Shown: piece after piece, positions 1 through 5,140 of the stretch | How positions within the stretch are numbered: the stretch's first letter is position 1 | How the letters are laid out: each line of letters opens with the position of its first letter | Origin: Mycobacterium sp. | Lineage (GTDB): Bacteria > Actinomycetota > Actinomycetes > Mycobacteriales > Mycobacteriaceae | Direction of reading: 5' to 3' | Length of the DNA stretch: 5,153 nt | NCBI GenBank assembly: GCA_018882545.1 | Contig: VERS01000205.1 | Location: forward strand, 1 to 5,153 | Notes under the pieces: model-generated | Seen by the model: only the letters and a program-made list of their open reading frames with translations | The model's database searches: none | What the model was told of the DNA's origin: nothing | Program-made: the position numbers and the translations under genes

Positions 1-1064
1 TCCCAGCCGTCGATGAACTTGATCAGCGGGAATTCGGGGCGCTGCAAATGGCTCTCGTCGACGATCAGATACGCGGCGCTGTCGGGCTGGTCCATGACGA
101 AGCCGGATGTGCGGGAATGGTAGGAATCTTCGGCGACGAACCGCTGCCCCAGCTTGTTGACGATGATGCCGGTCAGCAGCACCGCGGGCGGATAGGCCGG
201 GGCGGTGATGAAGGCCTGGTCCATATGCCGGGTGGCAGCGCCTGCCGAGACGCCCAGCCGGATACCCAGTCCGTCGTCGTAGGTGTTGCCCAGAACGAAG
301 GGTTTCTCGGCGAGTTTGGGGGTGTGTGCGGCGACCATGTCCTTGTTCATCACGACCCCGCCGGCGGCGATCACCACAGCCTCGGCGTGCACGGCCCCGG
401 TCTCGGCGAAGTGTTTCCACGTCACCCCGGTCACGGCGCCGGCGCCGTCGATGATCAGGTGCGTCGCACCGGTCTCGTAGCGGATCTGCACTCCGAGTTC
501 AGCGGCCCGTTTGAGCAGCAGGTCGATCACCATCGCGGCGCCCTGGGTGTCACCCGGCACCGGCACCTTGTGCCCGCGCGGCGCGGGAACGGCGAGATCC
601 TTGTAGGGCCAAACCTTTTCGTTGCCGGTGTACATCAGCCCCTGAGTCCCGGGCTGGATCACCGCCTTCTCCGGGTAGTAACTGCGCTCGAAGTGAACGC
701 CGAGATTCTCCAGCCAGTTGAAGTGCTCGACGCTGCCCTCGCAGTAGGCCCGGATTTTGTCGTGCTCGGGGTCCCGCGACATCGCGACAAGGTACTTGTA
801 CATTTCCTCGGCACTGTCGGGATGGCCGGTGGCCTGCTGCACCGCTGTGCCGCCGCCCAGATAGAAGTGCCCGCCGGCCAACGCCGTCGTTCCGCCGGCC
901 ACCGCGGCGCGTTCCAGGACCAGCACCCGGGCTCCGGCGGCCGCGGCCGCCACCGCGGCGCAGCCGCCTCCAATCCCGAAGCCGACGACCACGACGTCGA
1001 CGTCTTCGGAATAGTCGCGCACCGACGAGGCATCGACGGTCGTCGGAATGTCCAGCCCGCTCAC
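1..1064 (-). CDS. FAD-dependent oxidoreductase, Rv1817-like (KstD/fumarate reductase flavoprotein family), C-terminus outside window
   Basis: About 354 residues are visible, and the gene runs off the left edge with no stop. After a short N-terminal tail, a Rossmann dinucleotide-binding fold begins near residue 23 (DVVVVGFGIGGG), giving GxGxxG at G28, G30 and G33. The acidic residue that usually binds the adenosine ribose follows at E51 (VLVLER), then the flavoprotein segment AGGTTALAGG at 56-65. Further on are the family-typical stretches VIAAGG and GNTYDDGLG, followed by a RTSGF segment. These features place it in the FAD_binding_2 family with 3-ketosteroid delta1-dehydrogenases and fumarate reductases, which oxidise or reduce C-C bonds; the substrate here is unknown. 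It closely resembles remembered M. tuberculosis Rv1817 (about 487 aa), so roughly 130 residues are missing. No signal peptide is seen, so it is probably cytosolic. The GTG at 1064 fits the Rv1817 N-terminus, although its ribosome binding site is poor. It lies 40 bp after the protease and is probably co-transcribed with it. Confidence 0.9.
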   Translation of the reverse strand, partial: MSGLDIPTTVDASSVRDYSEDVDVVVVGFGIGGGCAAVAAAAAGARVLVLERAAVAGGTTALAGGHFYLGGGTAVQQATGHPDSAEEMYKYLVAMSRDPEHDKIRAYCEGSVEHFNWLENLGVHFERSYYPEKAVIQPGTQGLMYTGNEKVWPYKDLAVPAPRGHKVPVPGDTQGAAMVIDLLLKRAAELGVQIRYETGATHLIIDGAGAVTGVTWKHFAETGAVHAEAVVIAAGGVVMNKDMVAAHTPKLAEKPFVLGNTYDDGLGIRLGVSAGAATRHMDQAFITAPAYPPAVLLTGIIVNKLGQRFVAEDSYHSRTSGFVMDQPDSAAYLIVDESHLQRPEFPLIKFIDGW

Positions 1065-1104
1065 CCGTCCGAGGATATCCCGATAGGGCGGTGCCGACGT
1101 CGGC

Positions 1105-1824
1105 TCAGTTGCGTGCCGGCGCCGGCCCTGCAGGGCTCGGCCCGGCCGCATCGACGATCGCGGCGTTGGACTCCTGCAGTACCAGCTGACGGGTGGCCTG
1201 CCACGAGACGGCCGCGGGTAGTTGACCCCAGGTGCTGTTGAACAGCCCCGCGATGACGGCGGTGCCGTCGGCGGCCGGGGTGTAGACCGGTCCGCCGGAA
1301 TCGCCCCGCTGGCTGACCACCCCGTTGTGCATGGTGAACCAACCGTTGTTGACCCGTTCGACGGTGCCGCAACTCTCCCTGGTGACCGCGCCGTAGTGAC
1401 AGATCGGCTGGCCCGGCGTCAACCTCATCGCGGGATCGACGACCAGCCGACGCCCGCCGGGCAGCACGGTGCTGACGATGACGTGGTCGGCGAGGTCGAT
1501 GGTCTCGTAGTCGGAGATCACCTGATCGGTGCGGACCACGGCGCCGTCGGGGGTGTTGTCGCGGGCGATGCCGACCACCCCGATGAACCTGCCGTCGCGG
1601 TCGGTGACTGCACCGTTGCCGCGGCAGTGTCCCGCGGAGTAGGCGATGCGGGCCACCGGATCGACGAAACCCAGCGTGCACACGGTGGTCCCCTGCCGGA
1701 TCTCCATCCCCGGGAAGGCAACGGCGCCCACGCCCGCGGCGCTGCCCGAGTCCGCCGCGGCGGCCGCAGGCAGCGCGAGCAGCGCGGCCGCGACCGCGAC
1801 GGCGGACAACGGGAAACGGCCCAA
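1105..1824 (-). CDS. Secreted chymotrypsin-like serine protease, Rv1815-like
   Basis: The 239-residue protein starts with a Sec signal peptide: R3, a hydrophobic core at about 6-20, and likely cleavage after the alanine run near residue 24. The mature part is a compact trypsin-like domain. The catalytic His is H66 in SAGHC, the nucleophile is S176 in GDSGGPV, and the Asp is probably D105 in ISDYETI. Cysteines 49/67 and 142/152 are placed to form two disulfides, as expected outside the membrane. The whole protein resembles remembered M. tuberculosis Rv1815 (about 221 aa), including the FPGMEIRQ segment after the signal peptide and NNGWFTM before the Ser motif. There is no long pro-region and no PDZ or membrane anchor, so it is probably released to the periplasm or medium. 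The start is a TTG; an ATG or GTG in this frame is absent nearby, and GAGG lies 6 nt upstream. The substrate is unknown, and activity is inferred only from the intact triad. Confidence 0.9.
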   Translation of the reverse strand: MGRFPLSAVAVAAALLALPAAAAADSGSAAGVGAVAFPGMEIRQGTTVCTLGFVDPVARIAYSAGHCRGNGAVTDRDGRFIGVVGIARDNTPDGAVVRTDQVISDYETIDLADHVIVSTVLPGGRRLVVDPAMRLTPGQPICHYGAVTRESCGTVERVNNGWFTMHNGVVSQRGDSGGPVYTPAADGTAVIAGLFNSTWGQLPAAVSWQATRQLVLQESNAAIVDAAGPSPAGPAPARN

Positions 1825-1828
1825 AGCA

Positions 1829-1834
1829 CACCTC
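1829..1834 (-). promoter_or_regulatory. Ribosome binding site for the protease
   Basis: On the minus strand the bases read GAGGTG, with GAGG ending 6 nt before the TTG at 1824. This site is the main reason to accept a TTG start; the nearby GTG codons at 1831 and slightly upstream are in the other two frames and do not lead into the signal peptide. Confidence 0.6.
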
Positions 1835-1867
1835 GATTGGTCGGCGACCCGATGTGACGGGGGCGCA

Positions 1868-1873
1868 ATTATC
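1868..1873 (-). promoter_or_regulatory. Candidate -10 element for protease-flavoprotein transcription
   Basis: The minus strand reads GATAAT, one mismatch from the TATAAT consensus, inside the 123-bp gap between the lectin stop (1948) and the protease start (1824). It would start transcription near 1861 and leave a leader of about 37 nt. No convincing -35 element is visible at the usual distance, which is common in mycobacterial promoters. It also overlaps a repeated ACGATAA element, so it may be a regulated site. The rest of the gap shows no gene and only a weak 4-bp hairpin (1915-1928) that is not a credible terminator. Confidence 0.4.
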
Positions 1874-1891
1874 GTGTCGGTGGCTTATCGT
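1869..1891. repeat. Pair of identical 7-mers upstream of the protease, possible operator
   Basis: TTATCGT occurs on the plus strand at 1869-1875 and again at 1885-1891, 16 bp apart; its core ATCGT recurs at 1904-1908, 17 bp further. AT-containing words repeated at about 1.5 helical turns stand out in this GC-rich sequence and overlap the candidate -10 element. This could be a direct-repeat regulator site, but the repeats are short and could be chance. Confidence 0.25.
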
Positions 1892-1947
1892 CCCAGCGGG
1901 CCGATCGTTACCAACCCGTTATTGCGGGCGCCGTATCCGCGGTGGGC

Positions 1948-2484
1948 TCAGGGGATGGTGATGACCTGCCCGACCTCGATGTGGTCCGGGTTTGCGATGT
2001 TGTTGGCCTTGGCCAGCTCCAGGTAGCGGTTGCCGTCGCCGAGGTACTGCTTGGCGATGTTGAACAGGGTGTCGCCAGCCGCCACGGTGTGCGTGCGGGC
2101 CTCTTTGGCCACCGGTGCGAACTCCTTGTCGACCACCGGCGGGGGCGGAGCGTCGGTTTCGGTGCGCGAGGACCAGGCGGCTCCATCGGCGGAATAGAGC
2201 ACGACGTTGCGGTCATCCTGCAGGACCAGCCGGACGTCCTTTTTGCCTTTGGTGTCGCTGTGCCACTTGGGGGTACTGCCGGCATAGAGCACGAAGTTGC
2301 CGTCGGACTGCACCTCGGCACGGTCGACGCCCTGCCCATCGGTCCCGGTTGCCCAGACGGCCTCACCGCGCGCCGCCAGCACCAGGTTGCCGTCGGACTG
2401 CAGGGTCAGGGTGTAGGCACCGTTGCTCGAGGTCAGCGAATCGCCCCTGCCCAGCTTCTGCCCGGCGTTAAGTGTGTCTGCCAC
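1948..2484 (-). CDS. Mannose-binding B-type lectin (beta-prism II) fused to LysM domain
   Basis: The 178-residue protein has two domains. Residues 1-108 are a bulb-type lectin domain with three copies of the sugar-site motif QxDxNxVxY, at Q29-A37, Q59-Y67 and Q89-Y97, spaced exactly 30 residues apart. The second and third are complete (QSDGNFVLY, QDDRNVVLY); in the first the final Tyr is Ala, so that site may be weak. A proline-rich linker (DAPPPP, about 111-117) leads to a C-terminal LysM at 131-178 (THTVAAGDTLFNIAKQYL to GQVITIP), a fold that binds N-acetylglucosamine polymers such as peptidoglycan. No signal peptide or membrane segment is present. The architecture matches, from memory, the M. 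smegmatis lectin MSMEG_3662. A plausible role is bridging mannosylated glycans and peptidoglycan, but export without a signal is unexplained. The GTG start at 2484 is preceded by a strong AAGGAGGA. The gene sits between the antiporter and the protease, with gaps on both sides, so it may be its own transcription unit. Confidence 0.92.
   Translation of the reverse strand: MADTLNAGQKLGRGDSLTSSNGAYTLTLQSDGNLVLAARGEAVWATGTDGQGVDRAEVQSDGNFVLYAGSTPKWHSDTKGKKDVRLVLQDDRNVVLYSADGAAWSSRTETDAPPPPVVDKEFAPVAKEARTHTVAAGDTLFNIAKQYLGDGNRYLELAKANNIANPDHIEVGQVITIP
2206..2402 (-). repeat. Internal 90-bp-period repeats in the lectin gene
   Basis: A 17-bp word (plus strand GTTGCCGTCGGACTGCA) is identical at 2296-2312 and 2386-2402, and a diverged copy lies at 2206-2222. 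Each is 90 bp from the next. They encode the QxDxN cores of the three lectin subdomains, so they record the internal threefold duplication of the fold and are not a mobile or structural repeat. Confidence 0.85.
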
Positions 2485-2493
2485 GCTTGTTCA

Positions 2494-2501
2494 TCCTCCT
2501 T
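2494..2501 (-). promoter_or_regulatory. Strong ribosome binding site for the lectin
   Basis: The minus strand reads AAGGAGGA, 9 nt before the GTG at 2484. It is the best Shine-Dalgarno match in the window and suggests efficient translation. An ATG beginning at 2494 touches this site but is in another frame and ends after eight codons, so it is not the lectin start. Confidence 0.7.
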
Positions 2502-2506
2502 CGTTG

Positions 2507-2524
2507 CCGCCGTCCACTCGGCGG
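2507..2524 (-). other. GC hairpin in the lectin leader
   Basis: On the minus strand CCGCCG, a six-base loop AGTGGA and CGGCGG form a perfect 6-bp GC stem, ending 5 nt before the lectin Shine-Dalgarno site. There is no U-run after it, so it is not a standard intrinsic terminator. It could stabilise the lectin message, tune access to the ribosome site or weakly attenuate read-through from the antiporter. Its function is unproven. Confidence 0.35.
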
Positions 2525-2533
2525 GCGTCCGCG

Positions 2534-2539
2534 AGCCTA
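2534..2539 (-). promoter_or_regulatory. Candidate -10 element for the lectin
   Basis: The minus strand reads TAGGCT, which fits the mycobacterial TANNNT pattern, in the 79-bp gap after the antiporter stop at 2564. Transcription would begin near 2528 with a leader of about 44 nt containing the hairpin. A recognisable -35 box is missing, and read-through from the antiporter is equally possible. Confidence 0.3.
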
Positions 2540-2563
2540 CTGGAAAGCCCGGACGACCCGTTC

Positions 2564-3688
2564 CTACCGGGCGAAGCGGGCCAGTACCGGGCCGGCGATC
2601 GCCAGGATGAAGACGTACGGTGTGGCCACCGCGGCGAGAGTTCCCGCCCCGGCCCCGGCCAGACCGATGATGACCAGGGAGAACTCCCCGCGGGCGATCA
2701 GGGCGGCACCGGCGCGCCGCTGCCCGGGCCGCGCGGCGCCCTCCCGGCGGGCGGCGTAGGCGCCGGCGATGACCTTGGTCAGGGCGGTCAGCACCGCCAG
2801 CGCCAGCGCGACCGGCAGCATGGGCAGCAGACTGGCGGGGTCGATGGTCAGCCCGATCGCCACGAAGAAGATCGCCGCGAACAGGTCCCGCAGCGGGGTC
2901 AGGACCGCGCGGGCCCGGTCGGCGGTGGGGCCGGTCAGCGTCAAACCGACCAGGAAGGCCCCGACCGCCGCCGAGGCGTGCAGTTCCTCGGCGATCGCGG
3001 CCAGGATCAGGGTCAGGCCGAGGACCCGCAGCAGCAACTGTTCGTCCTCGGGGTGCCCCAGCAGCCGACCGACGTGGTGGCCCCAGCGAAAGGACACCGC
3101 GAAGGCCAGACCGAGCGCGGCCAGCGCCGCGGCCATCCACACCAGGGCCTGCACCGCGGTACCGCCGGAAGCCAGCACCGTCAGCAGCGGCAGGTAGGCC
3201 GCCATCGCGAAGTCCTCCAGCACCAACACCGACAGCACCGCGGGCGTCTCCCGGTTACCCAGCCGGTCCAGGTCGTTGAGCAGCCGGGCGATGATGCCCG
3301 ACGACGAGATGTAGGTGATGCCGGCCAGCGCCAGGATGCCGACGGCGTCGAGTCCGAGCAGCCAGCCGGCCAGCGCGCCGGGGACGGCGTTGAGCACCAG
3401 GTCGACCCCCGCCGACGGCAGGTGCCGGCGCAGCGATGTCGCGAACTCCCCGATGGAGAACTCCAGGCCGAGGGTGAGCAACAGCAGCACCACGCCGATC
3501 GAGGCGCCGGTCTCGACGAATTCGGCGGCCGCGTCCACCGGCGCCACCCCGCCGGTGCCCAGAAACAGCCCGGTCAGCAGGTAGAGCGGGATCGGCGAGA
3601 GTCCGTAGCGCCGGGCCGCCGAACCCAGCACGGTGAGGACGACAAGGATGACACCGAGCTCGAAGAGCAGCGGTGCCGAGACGGCCAC
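2564..3688 (-). CDS. khtU: CPA2-family cation/proton antiporter, KhtU/KefB-like membrane subunit
   Basis: The 374-residue protein is almost wholly hydrophobic, with about 11-13 membrane segments from residue 8 to 371, typical of the Na+/H+ exchanger fold. Family marks include LTLGLEF at 72-77, the broken-helix segment YISSSGIIARLL at 126-137, the ion-site pair E158-D159 in LVLEDFAMAAYLP, VGAFLVGL in 242-249 and the basic residue R333 in IARGEFSLVI. In CPA2 proteins the Asp is the ion- and proton-binding residue; a non-Asp partner before it suggests K+/H+ rather than electrogenic 2H+/Na+ exchange, which is inference. It ends soon after the last helix and has no RCK_N or RCK_C tail, unlike KefB/KefC, so control is probably supplied by the RCK_C protein encoded immediately upstream. 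The start is GTG, 4 bp after that gene's stop, with AGAAGGA 7 nt before it. The symbol is assigned by architecture and pairing with khtT; the transported ion is not certain. Confidence 0.88.
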   Translation of the reverse strand: MAVSAPLLFELGVILVVLTVLGSAARRYGLSPIPLYLLTGLFLGTGGVAPVDAAAEFVETGASIGVVLLLLTLGLEFSIGEFATSLRRHLPSAGVDLVLNAVPGALAGWLLGLDAVGILALAGITYISSSGIIARLLNDLDRLGNRETPAVLSVLVLEDFAMAAYLPLLTVLASGGTAVQALVWMAAALAALGLAFAVSFRWGHHVGRLLGHPEDEQLLLRVLGLTLILAAIAEELHASAAVGAFLVGLTLTGPTADRARAVLTPLRDLFAAIFFVAIGLTIDPASLLPMLPVALALAVLTALTKVIAGAYAARREGAARPGQRRAGAALIARGEFSLVIIGLAGAGAGTLAAVATPYVFILAIAGPVLARFAR

Positions 3689-3692
3689 CCGT

Positions 3693-4175
3693 TCATCCTT
3701 CTTCGACGAGCTGCCGGACCGCGGCGATACCGTCGTCCGTGCCGATGACCACCAGGACGTCGCCGGCCCGCAGCATTTCCTCGGGCCCGGGCGAGGCGAG
3801 CACCTCCTCGCCGCGCACGATGGCGACGATGGAGGCCCCGGTGCGGGTGCGGGCCTTGGTGTCCCCGAGCGGGCGCCCGGAGAACGGCGACGCCGCCCCC
3901 ACCTCGACCTGACCGCCCTCCAGACCGGGGATTTCCTTGGTCAGATCGGCGTAGCTCTCCACCATCCGCGGTGCGCCCAGGATCTGGGCCAGCACTTCGG
4001 ATTCCCGTTCGGTCAGCCGGAACACCCGCCTGGCCTTGTCCGGGTCGGTGGCGGCGTAAACGAAGACCTCGAAATCGCCCTTGCGGTGGGCAATGACCCC
4101 GATCCGGTCGCCGTCGGCGTTGTCGAACTCATAGCGCAGGCCGACCCCGGGCAGCAGCGTTTCGTTGACGTCCAC
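3693..4175 (-). CDS. khtT: RCK_C (TrkA_C) regulatory subunit of cation/proton antiporter, KhtT-like
   Basis: The 160-residue soluble protein has an N-terminal domain (about 1-75, beginning MDVNETLLPGVGLRYEF) like that of KhtT and related antiporter regulators, and a C-terminal RCK_C domain (about 85-157) with the usual EVGAASPFSGRPLGD and LRAGDVLVVIGTDDGI segments. B. subtilis KhtT is about the same length and gates the KhtU K+/H+ antiporter; its RCK_C domain binds c-di-AMP. Here it directly precedes a matching antiporter, with its stop 4 bp from that start, so the two should be coupled and act together at the inner face of the membrane. The GTG at 4175 is preferred because GGAGG lies 8 nt upstream and because it gives the family's usual N-terminus. 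The alternative GTG at 4193 would overlap erg3 and place the ribosome site inside the gene. c-di-AMP binding is inferred from the family, not read from residues. Confidence 0.87.
   Translation of the reverse strand: MDVNETLLPGVGLRYEFDNADGDRIGVIAHRKGDFEVFVYAATDPDKARRVFRLTERESEVLAQILGAPRMVESYADLTKEIPGLEGGQVEVGAASPFSGRPLGDTKARTRTGASIVAIVRGEEVLASPGPEEMLRAGDVLVVIGTDDGIAAVRQLVEEG
3696..3702 (-). promoter_or_regulatory. Ribosome binding site for the antiporter inside the end of khtT
   Basis: The minus strand reads AGAAGGA, 7 nt before the GTG at 3688 and within the last codons of the regulator gene. It fixes the antiporter start and implies that ribosomes finishing khtT help start the antiporter. 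Confidence 0.6.
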
Positions 4176-4179
4176 GTCG

Positions 4180-5115
4180 TCAGCCTCCTGCACCCAGTCG
4201 TGTAGCGATACCGGCGGGTTCCCAGCCGGGAGGTCCGAAAATGTATCCCAGCCTGTCCCGCCAACCGGTCGCCGCCCGAACGTCGCGCAGGATCGCCAGG
4301 TACTCGCCGGTCTCCAGCTTCCAGATATTGAAGGTGTCGACCGGTTTGGTCAGACCGTAGTGCGGGCGGAACACTTCGGGCTGGAAGGTGCCGAACAACC
4401 GGTCCCAGATGATCAGGATTCCGCCGTAGTTGCGGTCCAGGTACTCCGGATCGGTTCCATGGTGGACGCGATGGTGGGAGGGGGTGTTGAACACGAACTC
4501 GATCGGCCGCGGCAGGGTACCGATCCGTTCGGTGTGGATCCAGAACTGGTAGACCAGGCTGATCGAGAAACTGGTGAACACCATCCATGGCGGAACGCCC
4601 AACAGCGGCAGCGGGATCCACATGATCAGTTCGCCGCTGTTGTTCCACTTCTGCCGCAGGGCGGTGGCGAAGTTGAAGTAGCGGCTGGAGTGGTGGGCCT
4701 GATGGGTGGCCCAGATCAGCCGGACCCGGTGGGCGATGCGGTGGTAGGCGTAGAACAGCAGGTCCACTCCGACCAGGGCGATGACCCAGGTGGACCAGTG
4801 CCGCGCCGACAACTGCCACGGTGCGACGTAGGCGTAGAGAGCCGCGTAACCCAGCAGCCCCAGGAACTTCCAGGCGCCCATCGTGGCGACCGAGACCAGT
4901 CCCATCAGGATCGAGGCCCGGGCGTCGGGGCCCAGGTAGGCGCCCGGCGCGGGCCGGACCGGTGCGGCGGCGCCGGTCTGGCCGCCGAGGTGCTCGAGTT
5001 TGCGGGCCGCGGTCCACTCCATGGCCAGCAGCAGCAGGAAGAACGGGACGGCGAAAAGCACCGGGTCGCGCATCGGGGCCGGCAGCACAGACAGCAGGTC
5101 TGCGAGTCGATCCAC
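4180..5115 (-). CDS. erg3: Sterol desaturase family membrane di-iron protein, Erg3-like (Rv1814 homologue)
   Basis: The 311-residue protein belongs to the fatty acid hydroxylase/sterol desaturase superfamily, membrane enzymes that use a di-iron centre held by histidines to oxidise lipids with O2. All clusters are present: H125-H129 (HRIAH), H138-H142 (HQAHH), the single H194 (FWIHTE) and H214-H219 (HHRVHH). The typical NYGGILIIWDRLFGTF follows at about 229-244. Hydrophobic segments lie at about 17-34, 67-98, 107-124 and 164-192, so it is an inner-membrane protein with its active site facing the cytosol. It closely resembles remembered M. tuberculosis Erg3 (Rv1814, about 300 aa). The substrate is unproven, since mycobacteria lack a full known sterol pathway; a host or scavenged sterol or another lipid is possible. 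The GTG at 5115 is chosen because GGAGG lies 6 nt upstream; an ATG at 5073 would give 297 residues but has no visible ribosome site. Its stop is 4 bp before khtT. Confidence 0.92.
   Translation of the reverse strand: MDRLADLLSVLPAPMRDPVLFAVPFFLLLLAMEWTAARKLEHLGGQTGAAAPVRPAPGAYLGPDARASILMGLVSVATMGAWKFLGLLGYAALYAYVAPWQLSARHWSTWVIALVGVDLLFYAYHRIAHRVRLIWATHQAHHSSRYFNFATALRQKWNNSGELIMWIPLPLLGVPPWMVFTSFSISLVYQFWIHTERIGTLPRPIEFVFNTPSHHRVHHGTDPEYLDRNYGGILIIWDRLFGTFQPEVFRPHYGLTKPVDTFNIWKLETGEYLAILRDVRAATGWRDRLGYIFGPPGWEPAGIATRLGAGG
4184..4188 (-). promoter_or_regulatory. Ribosome binding site for khtT inside the end of erg3
   Basis: The minus strand reads GGAGG, 8 nt before the GTG at 4175, overlapping the last codons of erg3. 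It decides between two in-frame GTG starts and indicates translational coupling of the regulator to the desaturase. Confidence 0.65.
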
Positions 5116-5121
5116 CTGACA

Positions 5122-5126
5122 CCTCC
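5122..5126 (-). promoter_or_regulatory. Ribosome binding site for erg3
   Basis: The minus strand reads GGAGG, 6 nt before the GTG at 5115. It favours this start over the in-frame GTG at 5145, which lies upstream of the site, and over the ATG at 5073. Confidence 0.65.
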
Positions 5127-5134
5127 GCCCGCTG

Positions 5135-5140
5135 AGTCTA
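5135..5140 (-). promoter_or_regulatory. Candidate -10 element for erg3 and the antiporter genes
   Basis: The minus strand reads TAGACT, fitting the TANNNT pattern, 19 nt upstream of the erg3 start. Transcription would begin near 5128, leaving a very short leader that still includes the ribosome site. The -35 region lies outside the window, so this is tentative. Confidence 0.3.

Noticed and set aside
48..1241. Plus-strand open frame of 397 codons opposite the flavoprotein and protease
   Set aside because: Its translation is rich in His, Gly, Asp and Arg with no recognisable domain, and it spans two convincing minus-strand genes and their junction. It is an antisense shadow caused by high GC at third positions.
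1915..1928. Possible terminator CCCG-TTATTG-CGGG after the lectin
   Set aside because: The stem is only 4 bp with no U-tract on the transcript side, so it is too weak to call an intrinsic terminator.
2468..2494. Eight-codon ATG-initiated minus-strand frame at the lectin start (MNKRGRHT)
   Set aside because: Its ATG touches the Shine-Dalgarno sequence, too close for efficient initiation, and it overlaps the lectin start out of frame. A leader peptide cannot be excluded, but nothing supports it.
2423..3748. Plus-strand open frame of 441 codons opposite the antiporter
   Set aside because: The translation is low-complexity (Gln, Arg, Gly, Asp repeats) and mirrors the codons of the antiporter, which has clear family motifs. 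It has no ribosome site or domain of its own.
4013..5122. Second minus-strand frame of 369 codons over erg3
   Set aside because: It is Pro/Arg-rich with no domain and overlaps the frame holding all the histidine clusters of the desaturase, so it is a frame shadow.
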